Shown here: positions 11,201 to 20,170 of the stretch, in pieces
Numbering within the stretch: the first letter of the stretch is position 1
Layout of the letters: each line of letters starts with the position of its first letter
Assembly: GCF_026745355.1 (NCBI RefSeq)
Contig: NC_079207.1
Span: 15,200,150 to 15,264,149, forward strand
Direction: 5' to 3'
Source of the DNA: Beta vulgaris subsp. vulgaris
Lineage: Eukaryota > Streptophyta > Magnoliopsida > Caryophyllales > Amaranthaceae
Length of the DNA: 64,000 nt
Made by a program: the position numbers and the translations under genes
Notes under the pieces: generated by a model
What the model was told of the DNA's origin: nothing
Databases searched by the model: none
Seen by the model: the letters and a program-made list of their open reading frames with translations, nothing else

Positions 11201-11205
11201 CAGTT
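11201..11205. repeat. Target-site duplication of Copia element (right copy)
   Basis: CAGTT, identical to 6434-6438, directly after the terminal ...AACA of the LTR. Confidence 0.92.
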
Positions 11206-11518
11206 TTCCCACTTGCAGCTGCCACATGTAGGATATTGTGTCCCTTCTTGCTAACTAATAACATGGCTCTTACAGAAAAATGTGAAATGAACTCCTTGAC
11301 TACGTCAACATTACCTCCCATGCAGGCCCAATGAATAGGAAATAACCCGTTTTCGTCGATTTTGAAGGCTTGGTTTTGCAACCTATTGTTACTAAATATG
11401 TACTTAACTCCATCAAGGAAGCCTGTGTAAGCAGCATATGAAATTGGTGTCATTCCCCTTTCATCTGTCTTATATCGTACGACTTCCGTGTATTGGTTGC
11501 TAATCATTCCAAAGATAT
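11201..11518 (-). CDS. Exon 2, upstream part (ankyrin repeats), cut by Copia
   Basis: Begins after the acceptor GAGCAG. With the last base of exon 1 the first codon becomes GAT (Asp) and the frame continues DIFGMISNQY. Two and a half ankyrin repeats are visible: GMTPISYAAYTGFLDGVKYI, GLFPIHWACMGGNVDVVKEF, and GHNILHVAAASGKT, where the repeat is cut. After ASGKT the frame enters the LTR and stops 11 codons later. The other half of the broken repeat (EVVKYIL...) lies at 6433 and below. Confidence 0.87.
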
Positions 11519-12649
11519 CTGCTCAGTTAGCAGTAAAATTACATGAGTATATTCCCATTATATACGTACTTAGTGTTGGATTATGCTTCAAAATTAGTCA
11601 AATAGTTTTCCTAATAGTTAGGATTAGTTGCTAATAATTAGTTAATTAGTGGGTTAACAAGTAGTGGTCTAGATAATGGTCTAGTTAGTGGGATAGCAAT
11701 TAGTTGGCTACATACTGGACATGTTATTAGTAGTGCTTTGTATGCCTATTTAAAGGTTGTTCTGTTTATTCATTATTATGTGAGTATGAAAAATATATTA
11801 AAAATGTAGTCTTTCTAATTCTCTTCAAGTTTCTCTTTTTCTCCTCTAAAAAATTCTACACTTAGGTTTGAGCAAGTGTTCATGAAGAGGTGGTGATGAC
11901 GTAAAAATAGCTTATAGTTAATACCACCTATACAACCTTATTGGTAGGTGGTAATATATGAAGATTATATCATGACAAGAGTAATTTATTACAAGAGATA
12001 TAGAAGTATATGTCAATGATTGTAATAAAAAGTCCATCCTCGAACATCAGATTTTGTTGATAAATTTTAATTTACCCTCAATACTACCTCTGAAGTGGTG
12101 ATAGATAATAAAGAAACTAAAATTAAAAGTAAATTAAACTGAGATGGCTAAGGTCGCCAATCCTCGTCAGAAAGAAAAAAGAACAAACGCAATAGTTTAG
12201 AAAGTACATTAGAAAATAATTGTATGTACTATGTATAATACTTTCTCTTTATGTCTTGCAAGATGGTTGTCGACACTTTTAACATTATTTTTGGATAAGA
12301 ATTATGGAGGGAAATGTGGGTAGGGGTCTGGAGATATTAAGGTGTTAACTCACATGTGAGTTTGTCCCACATTGAAGAACAAGAGAGAATGACTAATATA
12401 TAAGCTTAATGGGTTACTCTTCCTATTAACAATTGGTTTTAGGATGAAACCTCATCTGGGCGTGTGTCGGTGTGTATAGTCACTTTCTCCCTCATCGAGC
12501 TTGCGTGTGCATGCCCAATGATGTATTTTGTCAAGGGAAAGGGAGGAAAAAGGAGGAGAGGGAAGCGTGAACTTGGATTTCTCCATTTGATGTTGGAATT
12601 ATTTGGTTGATTAATAGAGAAAAAACATTCCAGTTTGAGTTAGTTGTAC
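11519..12649 (-). other. Intron 1 of the ACD6-like gene
   Basis: Bounded by GTACAACTAA (12649 downward) and GAGCAG (11519). It contains a solo LTR (11574-11860). A stretch at 12240-12510 with a tcccacattgaag motif resembles the ends of small LTR elements such as TRIMs, but I could not define termini there. No coding sequence seen. Confidence 0.7.
11574..11860. mobile_element. Solo LTR (287 bp) in intron 1
   Basis: It starts TGTTGGATTATG and ends AAATTCTACA. A 5-bp direct repeat CTTAG flanks it (11569-11573 and 11861-11865). A TG...CA unit of this size with a 5-bp duplication and no internal region fits an LTR left after recombination between the two LTRs of one element. It differs from the LTRs of the Copia element nearby, so it is a separate, older event. 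Confidence 0.8.
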
Positions 12650-13283
12650 CTTTGTTTTTTGCTGTAATTGCTGCATGAATAACTGACTTCGCCTCGGGAA
12701 GATTTAAGTGATTTGGAGCATCGGGACACTGATTAACGATGTGTGTGGAAAGCATGTACTTGGCAAGCTCCCAGAATTGTGCTTGAATAGCCAGGTAAAG
12801 TGGAGAAATCTCCTGTGCGTTCAACTTGTAGAATGTTTGTGGGCATTTCTCAACCAAGCATTTCGCCATTTCTTCTTGCTGATTTTCTAATGCAATATGA
12901 AGAGCAGTGTTCCCATCCATGTTTTTTGCCTCCAACATTGATATCTCATCATCAGCATTATTTCGCGGTTGTGCAGCCGAATGAGATATCAACGTCCTAA
13001 CGGCCTCTAGCTCGCCGTTCCTTGAGGCAACATGGACGGGAAGATCGCTGTTAGAGTTTGTCTTGTAAAGAAGTGTTGGACTTACTTGGACAATGAAATT
13101 AATGTATCTTATGTGCCCTACACTGGCTGCTAGATGAAGGAGGCTGCTGCCGTCAGACTCGCAAACGAGATTAGGTATGTTGGCATCTTGGTTTATTGCA
13201 CTCCTGAAGGCATTTAGGTCTTCCCTGACTAGCGTTGCATAGTGTCCGGCATGGATGGGCAATAAACGTTGTGGAGGTTGCAT
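12650..13283 (-). CDS. Exon 1: N-terminal ankyrin repeats of ACD6-like gene
   Basis: Starts at the ATG at 13283 (MQPPQRLLPIHAGHY) and encodes about 211 residues. Ankyrin repeats are visible near residues 42-72 (DGSSLLHLAASVGHIRYI), 77-106 (SDLPVHVASRNGELEAVRTL), 121-150 (DGNTALHIALENQQEEMA) and 155-185 (EISPLYLAIQAQFWELA). The VIHAAITAK motif then precedes the donor, a junction position typical for ACD6-like genes. The frame is clean. Reading past the donor adds a non-homologous tail ending at 12531, which I regard as intron. Confidence 0.87.
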
Positions 13284-13440
13284 GCTGGTGGTTGATGATA
13301 TATAGTAGTATATATCAGCCGAATGTTTATGTTTTTTTTTTGGGGTGCTACTACTGCTTGGCTAATCTTGTAGTTGGTGTTGATTGGTGGAATAATATAA
13401 GAGTTCTTATAATAGTTGTGCTTGTGCAGATATGAATGAG

Positions 13441-13453
13441 GTCCTTTATAGAA
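13441..13453 (-). promoter_or_regulatory. Candidate TATA box of the ACD6-like gene
   Basis: The minus strand reads tctataaaggac about 160 bp upstream of the start codon. Spacing and sequence fit a plant TATA box with a 5' UTR of about 130 bp; no transcript evidence. Confidence 0.4.
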
Positions 13454-14608
13454 CACAACTTTTAATTAGCTTGATTGGAACTTCCCAAATCCCACTTAGT
13501 ATCGTTTACTAATTGGTCATACTATATTATTATGTCGTCCAAGTTTAATGATTTGTGGAAATGGGTCCTTTTCACTTGTCACTTGAGGGTGCTTTTATTA
13601 GGTCGAAGGTGGAAATAGAAACACGTCCACAAAGTAATATGGACACCAACTACTCTAGAAGAAGCTGTTTTTTTTTTAAAGATATTATAGCAATAATTGA
13701 TGGGGGCACATATAGAGCTTGAAACTTGTTTTTGTTCACATTTATAGGTCAAAGTCAAAGTAGAATTGTAGTATTATGAATATCAATATATATTATCAAA
13801 ATGTATGAATAAGCTTTATAGCTCGTCACATATTGTCTCCCTTTCAATTCTAAAATGATATATTATCCTAGAAAGTTATCGAAATAATAGTGTAAAAGGT
13901 TTCGAATACATGACCTTTCAATTCGAATGTCACAATCTTAGTATGTAACTATATTCTAATTCTAATTACTAATCTTTACGCCCTATCAAATTATTTAATG
14001 AAATTACAGGAGAAAAATCAAATGAATAGAAAAATCTACTACTATTATTGTTAGAAAAACAGGGACAACAAATATAGGCAATCATATGTTACTATCTTCT
14101 TTTTACGAAATTAAATTTAAATATATTAAATTATTACAATACCCGAAATATTTCCCGAGCTTGAGCGACCCACTGGTTTACAGATTATAAAGGCTATGAT
14201 AAATTGGCCATCTTTATTGACATTTCTTAGAAGTATTGGTGAGGTCAACTTGATATTCATTGGCTATTCTTTCATCTTGGCCCACTGGCCACTAAGTTCT
14301 AGGAATGTTATAATTTATTTTTATTTTTGTGGATGTTAGAAATCAGGAGACCTTTTTCTGTAAATTTACAAACATTAATTGAATCATTCAAGTGGTCGGA
14401 CAAGATATACATATGCGCTAGACCAGCAGTGCCACCATTCTAAAATCCTCTGGACAAGGAGGATCCTGAAACGTTGAAATAAGAAAGCAAAAGAAACGGA
14501 AACGTTCGAGAAAAAAAAATACTCACTACACTCTCATTTATTTTTTGATATCAACTTAAATCCCTAAGTAAATAGGTTTACATCCTGTTATGTCTGATTT
14601 TTACAGGT
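13454..14608. other. Intergenic stretch, nothing recognised
   Basis: AT-rich sequence upstream of the ankyrin gene. No domain-bearing frame, terminal repeat or RNA gene seen. Confidence 0.5.
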
Positions 14609-15224
14609 TGATGTTGACGTAATGACTTAAGAACCTTGACGCTAAGACGCAAGGTTAACCGCGAAAGTAAGGTGCAGAGACTAAGTCAGCCGAATAAGCA
14701 ACTAATGGTCCGAGAAAGAAGGATTATAAATTGAACGTGCTTGACCAAATAAGGTTGCGAGTAAGCGGTAGTTGCACAAAGCTAGGAGGCAGATACGATC
14801 AGTTGAGCATAGCAAGGAGAATCTCCTAGAATTAGGGAAGACAACCGTTGTAAAATCTTAGCTTAGTATTATGGTATTTAAGCACATAAAAAGCCATAAA
14901 AAACACACGACATTATTCAGAAAAACAGCATACAAGAAAAAGCTATTCACCATTCTCATTCACGGATTACTCCTTTACTTAGATCAAGAAGATAAGTTGT
15001 AACGATTGTTGTTCATCTAGAACGACGATCATCGATAGTAGATTGGTGGAATCATCTTCACCCGCAGTTTTTACCCACCTTCATTGGGATTTTCCACACC
15101 ACCATTTCTTTGTGTCAATCCCTGGAATCCCCCTTTGCATTAATTCCTTGTTTCATAAGTTCAAATATTTGGTTGTCACGTCCCTAACTTTAATTCCGTC
15201 GTAAGGCAAATTTTAGCATAAACA
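14609..15224 (+). repeat. Gypsy (Tat-like) 5' LTR
   Basis: The right end is well supported: it terminates ...TAGCATAAACA immediately before a gypsy-type primer site. A TATA-like tatttaagcac lies near 14876. The left end is placed at a TGATGTTGAC near 14609-14612, without a duplication to confirm it. The partner LTR is not in the window, so the element is truncated. Confidence 0.6.
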
Positions 15225-15225
15225 A

Positions 15226-15244
15226 TTTGGCGTCCACCGTGGGG
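15226..15244 (+). other. Gypsy primer binding site
   Basis: tttggcgtccaccgtgggg lies two bases after the LTR end. TGGCGYCCACCGTGGGG is the characteristic PBS region of Tat-lineage Ty3/Gypsy elements. Confidence 0.7.
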
Positions 15245-15282
15245 TATAACCAGATTAATTATTTTCTTCTAAAACCCATACA

Positions 15283-15744
15283 ATGGCTGAAACACCAAGT
15301 CTCGATGAAACTCAAAGACACTATGATCAAATGAAAGCAGAGATGATCGAAATGAAGAGAGCTAATGAGCGTTTATCCTATGATTTCTCTTCGCCTCAAG
15401 AGAAAATCCAGAGTCTGCAAGAGGAGTTGGCCTCATCAAAAGCATCCAAGACAAAGCGTCATGCCAATATGGAAGACATCCTTTTCATGCAAAATTACAC
15501 TGACTCAGACAGTGTCGAATCTGAAGACGATGCAGAGTTCGAGGAAGAAGATCCTCTGAACGACGCAGAAAAGACTCCTGGCGACGAAGAAGCTTATTTC
15601 ATGGCAAAGCGAATGATCGTGATCGAGAAGCAAAATCGACGCCTGATGAAGCTTATGTCCCAACTCCCCGGGGCACCGACGCCAAGCATCGTCGAGCATC
15701 CTGATGGTTACACAAGAAAACAACACAAAGCACATGGATCATAA
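15283..15744 (+). pseudogene. Gag N-terminal fragment of a Tat-like Gypsy element
   Basis: 153 codons beginning 40 bp after the primer site. The protein opens with MAETPSLDETQRHYDQMKAE, has a coiled-coil-prone N-terminal half and an acidic middle (ESEDDAEFEEEDP), then a RLMKLMSQLPGAPTP segment reminiscent of the linker ahead of the capsid in Tat-lineage gag proteins. The frame stops after KQHKAHGS, and no capsid, zinc knuckle or pol follows. The element is therefore broken off here. The alternative that it is a host coiled-coil gene is disfavoured by its place right behind an LTR and PBS. Confidence 0.6.
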
Positions 15745-16389
15745 ATATTAACTGTTGGATATATACATGTCTAAAACAAAATGAACCGTTAGATCGTCCC
15801 CTACCCTATCACCTTCTCCCATCTCTCCTCCAAATGGCCAAACGTAAAAATCTCATTTCTGATCTCTGTGCTGCTCCTTCCATTTCTCTATGCTGCTCCC
15901 TCCTTCCATCATCCTTGCCGGAATTCGGCCACCACAATGGCACAACCCTTTCGCTGCCAAATATCGTCTTTTCCTATTTTGCTCACATTCCACTCCTTTC
16001 CTATCTCTTCCACTACCATTCATTCAAAACCCGTTTTACCCAAATTCTCAATTTTCCTTCAACTCAATCTTCCTTTTTTTTTTCCCTTCCAAAATTACAT
16101 TTTTCTGATTACAAAAATCACCTCTTCTTCCTACATGCCTTTGAAATATACAAAGTCATACTCCACCAACAACGACGACCACCCTCCGCTAGATGTAGGT
16201 ACATATTTATCGAATCTTTTGCGCACTTTTTAAAATTTCCCGTAATTTATTCTCCAATTTCAAGCAATAATATAATTGGGTTTTGATTAATTCAGCGAGA
16301 AAACAAAGAATTGGGATTAATTGCTGTAATTTTATCGTGCACAAAAACAACACCACGAAGAAAGAGAGCAGAGAAATATCAGTACCCAT

Positions 16390-16516
16390 GTCTTCTTCTT
16401 CTCTATCTTCTAAATTTGATGGAATTTCTGACGAACTTAAGAATATTCTCGACACTAATATGGCTGATGCTATTGCTCGTCGTCGCGCACGTGAGGCTTT
16501 TCATTTGCCGATATGA
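16390..16516 (+). pseudogene. Fragment resembling the N-terminus of a monoacylglycerol-lipase-type hydrolase
   Basis: From an internal ATG the frame reads MSSSSLSSKFDGISDELKNI followed by LDTNMADAIARRRAREAF. The pattern LDxNMDxxxARRRAREAF is what I recall from the N-terminus of plant MAGL/caffeoylshikimate-esterase-like alpha/beta hydrolases. Similarity stops at AREAF; the next codons reach a TGA and there is no splice donor in frame, so this is a gene fragment at best. The preceding 600 bp are pyrimidine-rich and could be its former 5' UTR. A low-confidence family call from memory. Confidence 0.4.
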
Positions 16517-18857
16517 AAAGTAATCCTAATTTATCATCAACGACGTAGGTGGTGGTCTTAGGATTTTGTCCTACATCAGCGGTGGTTGGTGCTTCCTCGG
16601 TTCATACGTTCTTTTATGGTGGTGGTGGTTCCTTGTGTCAATGGTTTGAAGGTTTAGATTAATTTTATTTTTTTTATTTTTTCGTTTTAGATATTCACTT
16701 CTTGAATGTTCATCGTTAATTTTATTTTTTTCTTCCTCTTTACTCTTCTTTTATTCTTATAGTATAATTAAGTTTCTCATATTTGAATAATGTTGATGAA
16801 GAAGGAACAAATGGAATTAGTTGAGTGATTGTAACTTTTATCTTCAATATCCAAAAGTTTGGCAAGTTTTAAGTTTGGAAATAACCAAATCAATTTAGGT
16901 AGTTTTTGGAAACTTGTATTTCATTTCAAATAATGGAATTGAAATCTGGAATTTAAAGTTTGTATTTCAATTCCTAATCACTGTTTTGTAAAGGGGGTTT
17001 GATAGAGGATAGAGAAATAGAGGTTTAATGGAGGAGAGAGAAAAAGTGTGGGTTTACTAAAGGAGAGAGAAATAAATATTAGAAAATGTGTCCAAACAAT
17101 ATATTTCATCCAAATCTAGGATTTGAAATGAAATCTTGCTATCCAAACATAGCATTACAGAATTTAAGAGTTAAAGTATTATTGTTTTTATTGTAATTAT
17201 TTTTGTTTTTTTTATTGTAATTATTTTTGTTTTTGTTTTTTTGTAACTTCTATATCTAGCTAGTTTATCATTTTCTATAATGAGCGAATGTAATTATCAA
17301 GGATTTTGATCTTAGATCTCCCCATGTTCAATTGAAAATTTTGAATTTGAGATTTTAGGTTTGCATATTTGTTTTTTTTTTTTGACAGGATGTTTGCATA
17401 TTTGTTGATTTATGCTTGGTTTGTGTATATATCTTTCTTAAAATTGCTTCAGATTTTAAGTAAAATTTGAAATCATTTCCATCTCTTAGATTAAAGGGAT
17501 GTAGCCTGATTCTTTTTAAAATTATGACTTCCATCATTAAGGACGGGCTATTATTTGGTATTTGTGAGAATATTATTTGAAAATGGGGAGATTGGATAAT
17601 TAAATGAAAATATAAACAAGTACATGATATTCAAAGTTTAACCCTTACATTAAATGTAATTTAATTTTTTACTTAATTAATTATTAAATGTAAGAAGTTT
17701 TATAAATTAATATATTTAAATAATTTTGTAGATATAAAAATAATAATTGAACTTTAGTAATATCTGGTTGAGTACGATCGGGTTCGAGTTTGAATGCAGG
17801 TCTGTCTGATCAGGTCAGCATATAATCTTGTCAGGTGCCGGTTAGGTCTGAGTAATCCTAGGTCAGGTTTCGATCAGGTCTGAAGACTGACCCTCACAGG
17901 TCGACGAACCAGGTTCAAGTCAGGTCAGAATCAGGTTGACCCAGCAGTCAGATCTATTTCTGACACCACTAGTTGAAATCCACTTACTAACATGTTGCTT
18001 TCATTAAATATATATACCACTCTCTCTCTTATTAGACAATTAGTTCATCTTCTCCTTTCTTCCAACTCACTCACCTAGTCACCTCAATATTAACGATTGA
18101 CCTTCTTAGTTTATAATTTTTATCCATAAAAAAAAAAAATCACAACTTCAATTACAAAAAATGATTACTACATGATAAGTGACAATTATGTCATTTCTAA
18201 GAGTAGTTTTTATATTATTTTCATAGTTTTTTTTTTTCATTTATTTCTATTTTTTTGGCTTTATTCTTCTTTTTATATTGTATAATTTAATTGAAAAACT
18301 AAAGTTATTTATTAGTTTTTAGCTCTTAATCTCATAATTTATTTATTTTCTCTGTTTTATTAATTTAAGATGGATTAATTTAGTTTTTGTAATTAATTTC
18401 TATCTTTTTACCTTTCAGTTACTCTTGTTTTTGTTATTTCTTTTTATATATATTTTTTTTGATTTATGTCTCGTTTCTCCCCCTTGTGTTTGATTTTTCC
18501 ATGTAGGTAAGCGTTTTAGAGCCATCATGTTCGAGTTTCAAAGTTAGAGTTAATGTGTGGTTTGATGTAGAGTTATTATGCACAACTTAACCTACACCAC
18601 ACCACAAGCCAAGCTAAGCCATTGTGCTCCATAAACTTCACTACACAACTCTTAACCTACACCACACCAAATCCGCCATCCCATTCCCTAAGACCCTAAC
18701 CCACAACACCAAATCAGCCACCTTCACCTTACCAAACAACACCACTACCTCACAATAATATCAACACCACCACCACCAAATCAGGGTTGCAAATAATGTC
18801 CCAGCCAAAATACGAGCGGGTGCTTCGTTCGAACTCACTAAAAAACAAAGAAGTTCC
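16517..18857. other. AT-rich intergenic stretch
   Basis: No supported gene. A degenerate run of aggtc/caggtc-type units occurs at about 17770-17960, a low-complexity pattern often left in old LTR debris. 18540-18790 is rich in acaccac/caccaccacc. Otherwise nothing recognised. Confidence 0.45.
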
Positions 18858-18887
18858 AGACACAACAAGAATTTCACTCTTTAACGT

Positions 18888-19375
18888 ACGCCAAAATCAG
18901 ACGCTAAAAACGTGGTATCATCAAACGCTAAACTGATTAGCTTCCGCCAACGGACGCTAAATGGCTGACGTAAAACCCCTCGTCGCTAATCCACACATTA
19001 GCGTCTGCTAAACGGACACTAATTTAATAGTGTCTAAAATAGCGTCCGCTATTGGACAGACTCAATTTAACGTCCGTTATTTACATTTTACTATTTGCTA
19101 GATTGTAGACGCTAATTAGCGTCTGAAATGCTGCAGACACAATTTAACGTCCGCTGTTCAGACGCTAATTAGCGTCGCTTCTGTCTGACACTAATTAGCG
19201 ACCGTTAATTCAAACGCTAATTAGTGTCTGACACAAGCGGACGCTAATTAGCGTCTGCTAGGTCAGACACTAATTCCTGTGATGTAGATGCTAACAATGA
19301 ATTATTTTAAATTAAAGTTTTTTCCTTTTGTTCTTACAGCGGACGCTAATATTGTAAAAGCGGACGCTAAATTTG
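18888..19375. repeat. CACTA left subterminal repeats
   Basis: At least twelve copies of a short motif agcggacgctaa or its complement ttagcgtccgct, often back to back as palindromes (gacgctaattagcgtc at several places between 19090 and 19260). Clustered short repeats in both orientations beside a terminus are the TNPA-type binding sites of CACTA elements (family knowledge). Confidence 0.8.
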
Positions 19376-19591
19376 TTTTTTTTATAAAATATTTTTCACC
19401 TATTGTAGTATGTGAATATTTTTGAACCTGTTATAGTATTTGAATATTATTTAACCTGTTTCACCTTTCACCAAAGTATACTCAACTACGTCGCTATTGC
19501 GTCGAAATCTGCACTGATGACCTGTTTGAATTAATTAAAAATTCATACATGCACAAACATAAGTTAACAGTCTTAACTACATGATATGTTC

Positions 19592-20159
19592 TCACGTCCC
19601 AAAAAATATAAAAAATAGATATTGTAAAGAAGAATAGGAGCCTACGTCGCAAACGCATCTCCACCGCCGGTGGGGGGGGTCTCGAGGCCCGGTAAAGGGG
19701 AAAGAACCACCACACTGGCTCATCATCTGGTTGTAGGTCTCCATAGTCTTCCTCATCTGTGCCAAGTACTCCTCATGCACTCTGCGCTCCTCCTCTCTCT
19801 CCATTTGCCTGGCGAGGCATTCCTCTTCTCTCCCTTTGCCTTGCAAGGCGCTCCTCTCGTTCCCTTTGTATGGCAAGTCGTTCCTCCTCTCTCTCTTTCT
19901 GTATCCGCTCACGTTCTCTTTGCAACTCGAGTCTCTCTTCCTCGAACCTCGCGGACAACTCAGAAACCATGGAAGGAGCGCAACTGGAGGACGAACTACC
20001 TCCCCCCCTCGAACACCTCTCAAAGTAAAGGTCTGCACTCGTCCCCAAACCAGGAACCTACCCTTTCTTTCTACCGCCGACAGTCTCAAAGAAAACCTGG
20101 TTCGGGGTCTTGTTTTCCCCTCTTTCTTGACATTCAGCAAGAGTCTTATCATAACTTTC
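19592..20159 (-). pseudogene. Last exon of the CACTA transposase_24/TNPA-like gene
   Basis: Starts after the acceptor GCTTGCAG (20161-20160) and reads ESYDKTLAECQERGENKTPN followed by QVFFETVGGRKKG. The VFFETVGG(R/K)KKGRVxGLG block is diagnostic for plant transposase_24 proteins. An in-frame TAG (20058-20060) sits where the family has Arg. The frame then continues VPGLGTSADLYFERC and a long Glu/Arg-rich coiled coil (EEERLELQRERERIQKERE). A further one-base shift near 19825 moves the end (EEYLAQMRKTMETYNQMM) into another frame. Broken, but clearly the 3' part of the gene whose 5' exons lie 16 kb away at 36363-37364. Confidence 0.75.
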
Positions 20160-20170
20160 CTGCAAGCATG

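Larger units (their letters stand above)
3550..13283 (-). pseudogene. ACD6-like ankyrin-repeat/PGG membrane protein gene split by a Copia insertion
   Basis: Three exons can be joined: 13283-12650, 11518-6207 (interrupted by the retrotransposon 6439-11200) and 4338-3550. Donors (AAAG|GTAC at 12650/12649, GAGAG|GTACGT at 6207/6206) and acceptors (GAGCAG at 11519, TTTGCAG at 4339) are canonical. The exon lengths of 634, 545 (insertion and one 5-bp duplication removed) and 789 nt keep one frame of about 655 residues. The family (Arabidopsis ACCELERATED CELL DEATH 6 and relatives) consists of membrane proteins with N-terminal ankyrin repeats and a C-terminal four-helix PGG domain, and is linked to immunity and cell-death control. 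As it stands the reading frame runs into the LTR, so the allele is probably non-functional unless the element is spliced out. Confidence 0.85.

Noticed and set aside
12531..12649. Extension of ankyrin exon 1 to a stop at 12531
   Set aside because: The tail after AAITAKNKG has no ankyrin character and a canonical in-phase donor sits at 12649; treated as intron.
15834..16286. 150-codon open frame and overlapping frames
   Set aside because: Three overlapping frames are open only because the stretch is pyrimidine-rich; no family resemblance.
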